This document shows, piece after piece, positions 1 through 7,106 of a DNA stretch of 11,627 nucleotides (positions are counted from its first letter, which is position 1; every line of letters starts with the position of its first letter). Origin of the DNA: Cyclostephanos tholiformis (lineage: Eukaryota; Bacillariophyta; Thalassiosirophyceae; Thalassiosirales; Thalassiosiraceae); the NCBI GenBank assembly GCA_036939975.1, contig JALLPB010001028.1, positions 1-11,627 on the forward strand, in the 5' to 3' direction. Below the pieces are notes generated by a model that saw only the letters and a list, made by a program, of their open reading frames with translations, ran no database searches and was not told the origin of the DNA. Made by a program: the position numbers and the translations under genes.

Positions 1-1062
1 GCCATTGGTACAGGCCCGTTCTCTTGAATGCAGTAGAGTCATGCTCAGCACCATGAGACTCGATGCTGCGGAAGAGCACATGCTTCTTTTTATCTACAAT
101 GGCCCGGACACTAAGTCCGAAGAATCCCTTCCGGCTGTAGAATGATTTTGGATTTAAAACACCGTCAGACTTGCGTGGTTTTCGGATTTTTACAATCCAC
201 CCATCAACCGCACCAATGCACCCACTAAATAAATGATTCGATCCATCTGCAAAATCTCTTGCCACGGCATTCATTCTTTCCTCATCCTTGCAAAAGTTGA
301 TACCACTTATATTAACTAGCTTGTCATTGCAGATCCATCGAAAGATAACATGACGAAAAATGGCATAGGGATAATTATAACCGGTGCCAAAAATAATGCC
401 AAGGTCTAAATACGACCCCCCTGCAAGCATGCGCAATGTGATTGCCAATTTGACTTCACCGCAAATGATCCCACCAGTATACACGGAATGCGCCTGTACA
501 AGATTCCTCATTTGGGCCTCAGCCACTGAGTTGGGTGGTCTGAGTGTAGATTGCAATTCATACAGATATTCCTCACTCTTGAACACCCCTTCTCCAACAT
601 CTCTCTTAATTTCATTGCAAAGCAATCAAAACACTCACGAGACATGCAAAAATATCGACGGAATTGTCATTCAGTCAAACTTGCACTAAATTCCTCCCAG
701 CTCTTTCTTTGGTGCCACTGCCTTAGGGAACAACTTATCCTTCTAATTATCGACACTCTATGCTTCCGGAGAAAACTAAGTACCAACTTGTGGAGCACAC
801 GATCCACCAAGTCATCATTGGCAGAATCCAAGATATGCTGCTGCACTTCAACTTGATTGACCTGGCGGTGGCTCGGGCAATGGTGTTGTGGGTCGCCATT
901 GCCTTCCCCCCTGCCATACAGCGGGCAGCAGCAGCAGAGCCATGCCATTGGATGAGACTCAAGATGCTGCACGTCAAGGTGGGGTGACAAGGGAGTTCCG
1001 CTGCTTGACACAAAAGGTGGCGATGGAAAAGGTTGTTGATGTGTGCCGAGGTGTGCAATCAA
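1..1062 (-). pseudogene. PIF/Harbinger-type transposase (DDE_Tnp_4), decayed, cut by left edge
   Basis: Read on the minus strand from about 1062 down to base 1. The N-terminal part (1062-667) ends in SWEEFSASLTE followed by an in-frame TGA (667-669). The same frame then continues QFRRYFCMSRECFD. A one-base loss near 621-628 moves the reading to another frame, which stays open to the window edge: VFKSEEYLYELQ, then GGSYLDLGIIFGTGYNYPYA, then CIGAVDGWIVKIRKPR, then FYSRKGFFGLSVRAIVD and HGAEHDSTAFKRTG. The GAVDG Asp (codon 203-205) and the EHD Asp (codon 38-40) fit the first two acidic residues of the Harbinger DDE triad. The third would lie outside the window. Family knowledge: this enzyme cuts and pastes Harbinger DNA transposons in the nucleus. 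With one premature stop and one frameshift the copy is dead. The true start is unclear; the open frame up to 1062 has no convincing Met. Confidence 0.88.
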
Positions 1063-1821
1063 CTCTGACGTTGCATATCATACAAGAGGCTCCTCGGCCT
1101 CTTTTTTCTGTTCTGTCACAAGGGCGATTTTTTGGTACAATTCAAGCTCCCACCATGAAATTGTACCTCAAAATTGTACCTGCCTGTTTCAGTTTTTTTT
1201 AACAGACACGCCTTAAGTATGCACCTTAAGAGCTGTTCCGTAGGCATTACGAGCCCCTGTTTTTTGACCTCAACCATACAAGCATGGTCAAGAAAAAATC
1301 CTGGGTAACCATGCTCAAAAACTGGACTTCGAAAATCAGGGTCCACAATAGTGTGGACATAAAAAAGCCTCCATGTCACCACTTTTCATCACAACAACAA
1401 TGATCGCCATCCAAACTCCAGCGGCAATGCATTTGCTGTCCATGGCAATGTCTGCCATGGACCCAAATCAAGGTACCACAGCTCCCTGTGAGTCTACTGC
1501 AGGCACCCGGTTGCCGGGCTCACACTTGCTGCAGTTGATTCCCTTGTTTGGGGTGCCAAAATAGCACCCATCATAAAAGTGAGATATGGGCGGATCACTG
1601 GTCTTGGGTGGCCGCCACTAGACGAGTATATTCACAAAAAATGGTGTTGGTGGTTGGTTGGGGAATTGATAAGGAGATCAACTATGCAAAACGTGTGGGG
1701 GAGGACATATACCAATCTTTAGGGAGGTCAAAAAGAGCGACGGAAAAATGAAAATAGAGGGAGGGATGGGGCCTTAAGTTTTAGATGGCCTCCAGTGGAT
1801 GGGGCGACACAACAACCAACC
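1063..1821. other. Non-coding stretch, no gene recognised
   Basis: Short open frames occur on both strands (for example 1116-1382 minus and 1373-1564 plus), but they overlap each other, lack recognisable motifs and look like chance. The only clear structure is the hairpin at 1438-1462. It may include 5' flank of the Harbinger element, but I found no terminal inverted repeat. Confidence 0.6.
1438..1462. repeat. Perfect 10-bp inverted repeat (hairpin)
   Basis: GTCCATGGCA (1438-1447), loop ATGTC, TGCCATGGAC (1453-1462). The arms are exact reverse complements. A smaller CCCGG-TTG-CCGGG stem lies about 50 bp downstream. There is no adjacent T-run to suggest a bacterial-type terminator and no recognised gene around it. 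Confidence 0.85.
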
Positions 1822-2275
1822 AAAAGCTGGTCTGGACGGCCTTCAGAGATGGAAGACTGGTAAACCTAAAAGGTACCATTTTAGTTTTAGTGGGAAGCCA
1901 TTGAAAGATGAAAAGTTTTGGCAAGGAGTTGAGGTTTCCCAACTAATTTCACCTTCAGAAATTGGTCTGAAGCACTAAGCACTAAGTGTCAGATATTATT
2001 CTGACACAAAAAGGAAAGAGAAAATGAATGTTGTCGTTAGCTTTCTCATAACTTTCATTCTCTGCAAAGATTTTTTTCTCTACAAAGATTTTCATTTTGC
2101 CAAAAACAAACCACAGTCTGTCTGACTAGAATTTTTGCTTCCACCAAAATGGTCTATGTGACATTTTAGATTTACCAGTCTTGTGTTTGGGTGGGGCAAG
2201 AGAAAAAGTCCATTTTCCAGACCCTCACAAGTCTATTTTCCATAGTTGGGAGAGTTGCCTGCAGACCAGCCCTAA
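1822..2275. mobile_element. Foldback / MITE-like inverted-repeat element (putative)
   Basis: The left arm AAGACTGGTAAACCTAAAA (1853-1871) matches the reverse complement of 2164-2182 at 18 of 19 positions. Homology continues inward: ACCATTTT...GTGGGAAGC (1875-1898) pairs with the reverse complement of 2137-2153 (ACCATTTTGGTGGAAGC), one arm carrying a short insertion. A weaker 9-bp outer match joins 1826-1834 and 2262-2270. The core is about 330 bp, has no open frame of note, and holds the 1986-2007 palindrome. This is the layout of a non-autonomous DNA transposon or foldback unit. I could not identify a target-site duplication, so the exact ends are uncertain. Confidence 0.6.
1986..2007. repeat. 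Perfect 8-bp palindrome inside the foldback unit
   Basis: GTGTCAGA (1986-1993), spacer TATTAT, TCTGACAC (2000-2007). Just before it is a tandem duplication of GCACTAA. Just after it are two near-identical copies of CTCTRCAAAGATTTT (about 2060 and 2079). Confidence 0.8.
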
Positions 2276-3222
2276 AACTAGAGCAACCTCATGGTAATTT
2301 TTATACTGAGGGATATTTGAAGTTTGGGCAATTTTCTTTGCCCAACCTACTAGTACTAATACCTACATTGGTAGGTAAATTCTAGGTGGGACATAACATC
2401 TTGCCTGGCACAGCCGATGCAAATGCACCCAAATGTCCCCCCCCCCTCCGCTTTCATCTCTCCTTGCTGGCGCCATGATTGGATTGTTGTGGTTATCATC
2501 ATCATCATCCTTTTTGTCATTATGGTTATTGTTGCTATCATCAAATTAGTACTCTAGTCCTATCATACTTGTAAACCAACCAAAGTCATTAGTTTTTCCA
2601 TCATACGGTTACTCCACATGACTGGAAAACTCTTAAGTGACTGCTTGGTCTGGCCATTGACCATACAAATGTATCCACTATGTATCCGCCTATGTGCCGG
2701 CTCAATTATTTTGCCTAAACCCTGTACAAAATTACCTGTTTTTCAGCTGTGTACTTAGTGCATTTTGGTACTAACATCAACATATGAATGGTATCTCATA
2801 AGCTTCTCTGCATGAGTCTGTCCTTGGTCCGAAGATCGGATACAAGATTAACCCCTATTTTGCACTGTGAGTATTTTTTTCATGTTTGAAGTAATCCTAT
2901 GTAGTGCCCTATGTACGATACTTACCCCTCTTGTGATGCACAATTGGCTGAGAAAATTGGCCAACCATGGTGCACAGTGGTTTTTGTCTCTAGTGCAACA
3001 AAGGGGCATGCGGTGCCAAACCACGCATACCAACCCCTTCCCCACATTGTTTGGGTGCTGCTTGTCTTTGGGGTGAGTAATATGGTAGAATAGACAAAAG
3101 CTAAATGTGTTCAAATTTGCTACCCCTATAATTTATAACTAAACCTTGTCAGAATCTCCCTCAACTGCCTTGTTCTCCATAATCAATGCACCAATTCCGT
3201 ATAGGCGGGCAAATAATCACCA
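2276..3222. other. Non-coding stretch with palindromes and a short ATC repeat
   Basis: Contains the palindromes at 2324-2390, a run of ten C (2437-2446) and an ATC-rich microsatellite near 2490-2510. Around 2850-3110 both strands are open for about 60-88 codons (for example 2911-3093 plus), but neither reading shows a family motif. On the minus strand near 3135-3200 a short reading GIGALIMENKAVEGDSDKV looks protein-like, yet it is preceded within a few codons by a stop. I cannot assign it. Confidence 0.55.
2324..2390. repeat. Cluster of nested palindromes
   Basis: Three inverted repeats follow each other. TTGGGCAA (2324-2331) pairs with TTGCCCAA (2338-2345). TACCTAC (2360-2366) pairs with GTAGGTA (2371-2377). 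An outer pair encloses the second: CCCAACCTA (2341-2349) with TAGGTGGG (2383-2390), one unpaired A. The cluster lies just right of the foldback unit and could be its subterminal region or a separate end. Confidence 0.75.
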
Positions 3223-3503
3223 CTGGGAGATAAGCACCAGACACTAAATCTATCTGAATTAGTCAGAAAATTAAAAATAAGAGGAATTAATTGCATCACA
3301 ATGCGGTCATTTTCAGAAACCCTTGATGCAATTGTTACATTCAGCACAAAATTTCTTATTTTTATAAACTTTGATCCAACTCATGAAACTTACCGCCGCC
3401 CAAGAGACAAAAGAAAAATGACACATGCCGGTTTTGGTGGGAAAGCACTGTCAAACAATTTAGCTGTCACATCCTAGAACATTAGTTGGTGCTTATCTCC
3501 TAG
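3223..3503. repeat. 17-bp inverted-repeat pair flanking the transposase 3' end
   Basis: CTGGGAGATAAGCACCA (3223-3239) matches the reverse complement of TGGTGCTTATCTCCTAG (3487-3503) at 16 of 17 positions. The right copy starts one base after the transposase stop codon (3505-3507, minus). The 247 bp between the copies carry no recognised gene. This could be the end of the transposon duplicated in inverted orientation, or a small separate element next to the gene. Confidence 0.7.
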
Positions 3504-3504
3504 C

Positions 3505-4562
3505 TTATATGGTATTGTTAGCACTTTCAGTTGCCACTGCAGTCTGGTTTGTCTCCGCTGCATTGGCCTCCCTGAGTGTCTTTGAAGACTCCTATTCCTT
3601 GGCAATAAAATTGAGAACATCTGCAACTGCATTTCTCTTCTGAACAGCAGCATACCATGGTAAATCACTGATATATCGATCTCTTGTGTGCAATTTTTTC
3701 CAACCTCTTCTTGTTCTCTTCTGTCCACATGTCAAGCTGTGGTGGTTCCATGTTTGATGCTTGTGTTGCCTCCACTGTGCACTTTCTCAGCCTTTTTCAT
3801 CTCTCTCTTGTTGATTCCGTACCACTGGAGAAGTATATCCAACTCCTTTGTCGACACATCGTTTTAATATTAGATTCAAAGCAGACTGCCTTCTCCACCA
3901 GAATAGTAGCCATCCCCTTCTAATGAAGCTTGGCTTTCTGCTGTAGACTCTTCTTCTACTTCATTATTCAGCAATCTCCTTCTCCCTTGCCAAAAGAACT
4001 TGAGCTTTAGAAAAATCATCAGAGCAAACATGACTCCCACCTGAGGTAATGAACTTCTTACCATGCAAGTTTGCATGCACCATCAGCTCAATCTGCTCCT
4101 GTGACATCCATTTCATGATTGGACCCATCTGAGGTTCGGCCAGCCAAATTGAGACCAATGCCTGCAGTGCCAAACCATTGTTGTTGGCCTCCACCAAAAA
4201 ATATACGGTGTAATCATTTGCCTATTGAACAGAGTTGATGAGCAATGCATTCTCCTTGCCGATGTCAATCAACCGTCTCATCTGTGGATCACCCAGACAC
4301 TTTTGGGTGAGTGGAGCTGCACCAATCTTTCCCCTGTTCTTCTTTCAGTTCCATCCATCTAAAGACATGTTTCATCAAAGTTGATTATGAAACAAAGCTG
4401 ATTGTCAGGGATTTTCACTTTTCCATCATCCCCCCTTGTCGCAAACCTGAGTTCAACCAGCAATATTATGTAAGTAGTCCACAAAACACAACAATCTTCA
4501 GCAATATGCATTGTTGGTGCATCCAAATTTTTTGCCATTGCCAATAGGACATGTTGCAGCAT
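3505..4562 (-). pseudogene. Diatom-type DDE transposase with catalytic core deleted
   Basis: Reading down from 4562: LDAPTMHIAEDCCVLWTTY, then LVELRFATRGDDGKVKIP and CFIINFDETCL. These are the segment before, and the start of, the catalytic region in a family I know from diatom transposons. About 10 codons later the text jumps to KIGAAPLTQKCLGDPQMRRL, which in full-length relatives lies past the catalytic domain, so several hundred residues are missing (junction near 4330-4336). The C-terminal part follows in several frames: HANLHGKKFITSGGSHVCSD, ELDILLQWYGINK, QLDMWTEENKKRLEKIAHKR and LPWYAAVQKRNAVADVLNF, ending NNTI and TAA (3505-3507). In-frame TAGs lie at 4222-4224 and 3592-3594. The N-terminal DNA-binding part is absent; sequence above 4562 meets the inverted repeat at 4586. 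The superfamily name is uncertain, and homology is by recall. Confidence 0.7.
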
Positions 4563-4739
4563 CTTCTGCTAATTATTGTGTTGGAGTACTGCCTAGGTTG
4601 CATTTTCCTGCAGGAATCTGCAGGAATCCTGTGATTCCTTGTTTTCAGGTTTTGGAGAGGAATTGTGATTCGTCTCTGGCAGTAAAGCCTTCATGAGCCC
4701 TGCCCAGAATCCGGTCTATGTTGGAATTGATTTTATTGT

Positions 4740-5640
4740 GAGGGTGCTAACATTTGACGGGCCAAGGCACTGGTCAGGAAGAGGTGCAACTGCCGACAAT
4801 GATAATGACCGCCACAAATAAAATCACCATGCCACCTTCACCCATTTTCTAATGCCGCTGCCACCATCACTTAACTCATGATGGGAAGGGTAGAGATAAA
4901 GAGAGAGGCAACAAGGCCAATGCCACTGCCTTCATCTCCTAACAATCTGATGCCATATTTGCTGGACAGGGGAGTGAATTGGGTGGCATTGGATGAATTT
5001 GCTGCTCTCACCACCACATTGGCGGAGGACATCATCAGCGGGGTGATGTTGGGGGGTGGTGAATGATGTGACCACAACTGCTGGGGGGTGGTATCATTGA
5101 TCATCCTCATCCCCTAGTGGTGGGAGGGAGAAGGGAAGAGGAATTGCAAATGTGGAGGGGGCGACCGTGGGTGGGGGGCAGGAGAAGGCTGAAATGACAA
5201 TGGGAGACATTCCTGTATTTCTCCTGTATTGTCATCATTATCATCATTGTTGGATTATGCTGCCACCAACATCTGCCTTGGATCATGGTCATGCCTTCTT
5301 TATTTTTGTTGAGAGGGGGGAGGGATGTTGACATGGTGGCCATTGTAGAATTGGAAATGATGTGAAAGAGAGGGGGGGGGGTTGACAAAGTCAATGGCGG
5401 GAGGGGATGAAGTTGCAGCATTGTTGTTATTGTTGTTGTCCTTGTCGCCAAGTGGTGCGGGCAAAGTTGCATGGGGAGAAGGTGGCAGGGGGATGACAAC
5501 AACAATAGAAGAAGAGGAGGTTGCATCTTTGTTGATGTTGTAATCCACAATCCTGGCTGTTGAGAGACCCCCCCTGCTTTGACAAGGGCAGTGGGTGGGA
5601 GAGCAGAGCGGTGGTATTCAGTCAACATTAGATAATATAT
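4740..5640. other. Low-complexity interior, unassigned open frames
   Basis: The plus strand is rich in G, GTT and GGTGG tracts, with a run of ten G at 5372-5381. On the minus strand this gives long open frames of Pro-, Ser-, Thr- and Asn-rich composition (5107-5694; another frame at 5300-5548 with a run of Asn codons; 4871-5110 reading SSKYGIRLLGDEGSGIG). A plus-strand frame at 4878-5066 overlaps the last. No domain is recognisable. A decayed, disordered-region-rich gene fragment captured inside the element is possible but not supported. Confidence 0.5.
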
Positions 5641-5860
5641 TATTTTATTCAATGCTATTTTAGTTTGTTGATAATATAATGAGTTATAATTCAACTACCA
5701 CAAGGTGACATATTATTGATAATTCCTAGGCATTACATTTAGTTCTACAAGTTCTCCAACTGAAAATCCCACTTGTATGCTCTTTTCTTACACAGTCATT
5801 TTAATAAATGGGAGTGCATCCGTTTAAAAACATATTAATTTTGATGCATAGTAGAGTGAA

Positions 5861-5873
5861 ACAGGATTCCTGT
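5861..5873. repeat. 13-nt palindrome in the right subterminal region
   Basis: ACAGGATTCCTGT is a perfect palindrome around a central T. Its 12-nt core recurs at the left end (CAGGAATCCTGT, 4621-4632), so it behaves like a subterminal motif that a transposase could bind. That role is inference. Confidence 0.65.
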
Positions 5874-5942
5874 GAAATATTCCTGCATTCAGGAGTCAAA
5901 ATCAGAACAATTCGTCAGCCTCAAAAACAGGGACATTTTTTT

Positions 5943-5989
5943 GTTTTCCTGCTGAAATTTTTAAAATCCTGAGGATTTCTGAGGAAAAC
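5943..5989. repeat. Hairpin in the right subterminal region
   Basis: GTTTTCCT (5943-5950) pairs exactly with AGGAAAAC (5982-5989). A second stem, AAATCC-TGA-GGATTT (5964-5978), sits inside it. It belongs to the same TTCCTG/CAGGAA-rich right end. Confidence 0.7.
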
Positions 5990-6077
5990 AACACTTTACT
6001 GTATTTCACGAAAAGAATATTCCTGTTTGAAACCAGGAAAATGCAACTTAGAGTACAGTATTAATCCTCAATTGAGC

Positions 6078-6166
6078 GTTCCCAAAATTAATTTTGTGTT
6101 TGTGATACACAAACACAAATTTTGTGAATTGTGTTGGTGTATCACAAATTTCTGTTCCCAAAATTA
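6078..6166. repeat. Compound palindrome flanked by a direct repeat
   Basis: TTTGTGTTTGTG (6093-6104), loop ATA, CACAAACACAAA (6108-6119) is a perfect 12-bp inverted repeat. The overlapping TTTGTGATACACAAAC (6099-6114) also pairs with GTTGGTGTATCACAAA (6133-6148), 15 of 16. The whole is bracketed by exact direct copies of GTTCCCAAAATTA (6078-6090 and 6154-6166). The two alternative stems cannot form at once. No gene is associated. Confidence 0.8.
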
Positions 6167-6301
6167 TTTCTGTGCATTTACACAAACCTTGTTAGTGACT
6201 CACATCATGCATAAATTTCCAAGTTTAGTGTACCCATCTGGGACACTGGGACCCCAGAAACCTTTCTGATTTACGTGCAGCAAGCAAAGAGCACATGCTA
6301 G

Positions 6302-6508
6302 AGGAAGTGGCTGTTCCAGGACTATGATGATGCCATTGAGGCAGAATTGGAGGCCACAGAAGAAGCCAAGAACTTCTGAGAAGCCATCACAAATGCAAAT
6401 GTGATAGGCCACAAGTCCAAGAAGGATGCCAAAAACCCAGACCAGACCTTGAAGGATAATCTGAAGGCAATTCTTAAGGATGCCCTTCTAGAACAGAAGG
6501 AGGTCTAA
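6302..6508 (+). pseudogene. Ty3/gypsy-like gag C-terminal remnant
   Basis: After a TAG (6299-6301) the frame reads WLFQDYDDAIEAELEATEEA, then an in-frame TGA (6377-6379), then EAITNANVIGHKSKKDAK and LKAILKDALLEQKEV, ending in TAA (6506-6508). The strongly charged, helix-prone composition, and its place just upstream of a retropepsin domain, fit the end of a gag region. Translation shifts frame after this stop into the repeat-protease segment. The capsid part upstream is missing. Assignment rests mainly on context and resemblance to diatom gypsy elements; I see no zinc knuckle here. Confidence 0.5.
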
Positions 6509-6509
6509 A

Positions 6510-6980
6510 TTAGAGATATGTGTTACTCCCTCCAGTCTGATTAAAACTACCATAACAATTAAGATTACTGGCAGTAAAATTACTAGTAGAAACCCCAATC
6601 ACAGTAAGATTACTAACATTAAAATTACTGGTAGAGATTCCAATCACAGTAGAATTACTAACAGTAAGATTACTGAAATCAAACACTCACCCCCTTCAAA
6701 AGAGGAAAAGGGGAAGGTGATGGCAGTGGTGGCAATGGCCAAGTATGGCAATGCCCACCATCATAAAAGTAGCAATAAGGCCACCAAAGAAAAACTAATT
6801 TGAGTCCTACTTGATAGTGGCTCGGATGGTGACCTCCTTTTTCATGAAAAAGGGAAACCCAAACACTTCCCCTACTTGACTAGGCAGGTGCCATGCTCAT
6901 GGCATATGTCAAATGGGGTCTTCCACACAAAGAGAAGAGGCAAGCTCCTAATAAGGTTCTTTGAATATATGGTCACATCA
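6510..6980 (+). pseudogene. Ty3/gypsy-like retropepsin (aspartic protease) fragment
   Basis: One frame runs through the 45-bp tandem repeat and a Lys-rich linker, meets an in-frame TGA (6801-6803), then reads VLLDSGSDGDLLFHEKG, PKHFPYLTRQVPCSWHMSNG and KLLIRFFEY. DSG (Asp codon 6813-6815) is the catalytic signature of retroviral-type proteases, which cut the Gag-Pol polyprotein in the particle. The following SDGDLLF and the SWHTSNG-like segment match diatom gypsy elements as I remember them. Only the N-terminal half of the domain is present. Past FFEY (about 6980) the resemblance ends, although the frame stays open into the next element. Reverse transcriptase, RNase H and integrase are absent. 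Confidence 0.7.
6561..6686 (+). repeat. 45-bp in-frame tandem repeat, about 2.8 copies
   Basis: Units start at 6561, 6606 and 6651 and encode KITGSKITSRNPNHS, KITNIKITGRDSNHS and RITNSKITEIKHS. Each unit carries two ATTACT (Ile-Thr) cores. The period is a multiple of three and stays in the protease frame, so it was a coding repeat in the gag-protease linker. Confidence 0.8.
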
Positions 6981-7106
6981 GTTGTTAACTTAAGGCTCGA
7001 GCCTTTACACTCGGCAGCAGAAACAAAGCATGCCACCACATCTCATCCATCAGGCCCACTGGAACCCCCTGATGAAATTCCTGACACAACAAACACAGCC
7101 AAGCAC

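Larger units (their letters stand above)
4586..6056. mobile_element. 1.47-kb non-autonomous element with terminal inverted repeats (putative)
   Basis: The left end begins GTACTGCCTAGGTTGC and runs to 4610. The right end (6034-6056) read in reverse complement begins GTACTCTAAGTTGC. The 18-bp block CTAGGTTGCATTTTCCTG (4593-4610) matches the reverse complement of 6034-6051 with one mismatch, and GTACT follows outward after a 2-nt gap. Subterminal repeats also pair: 4609-4632 with 5861-5887, sharing CAGGAATCCTGT and TGCAGGAAT in the same order. Many TTCCTG/CAGGAA copies crowd both ends. The interior is low-complexity and holds no recognisable transposase, so movement would need an enzyme in trans. 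The left end abuts the broken N-terminus of the DDE transposase. I could not define a target-site duplication. Confidence 0.6.

Noticed and set aside
384..856. Plus-strand frames within 384-856
   Set aside because: They are antisense shadows of the Harbinger transposase, whose conserved motifs read on the minus strand.
2848..3114. Overlapping plus- and minus-strand frames as a small gene
   Set aside because: Three frames are open over the same DNA, none with a motif or credible start context.
5140..5400. G-quadruplex region
   Set aside because: G runs are present, but spacing is irregular and they occur in a general low-complexity tract; no functional context.
5107..5694. 195-codon minus-strand frame as a host gene
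   Set aside because: It is Pro/Ser/Thr-rich low-complexity text produced by G-rich repeats, with no domain, and competes with another long frame on the same strand.
6078..6166. CRISPR array
   Set aside because: Only two direct repeats of 13 bp, no regular spacers, no cas genes, and the sequence is eukaryotic.
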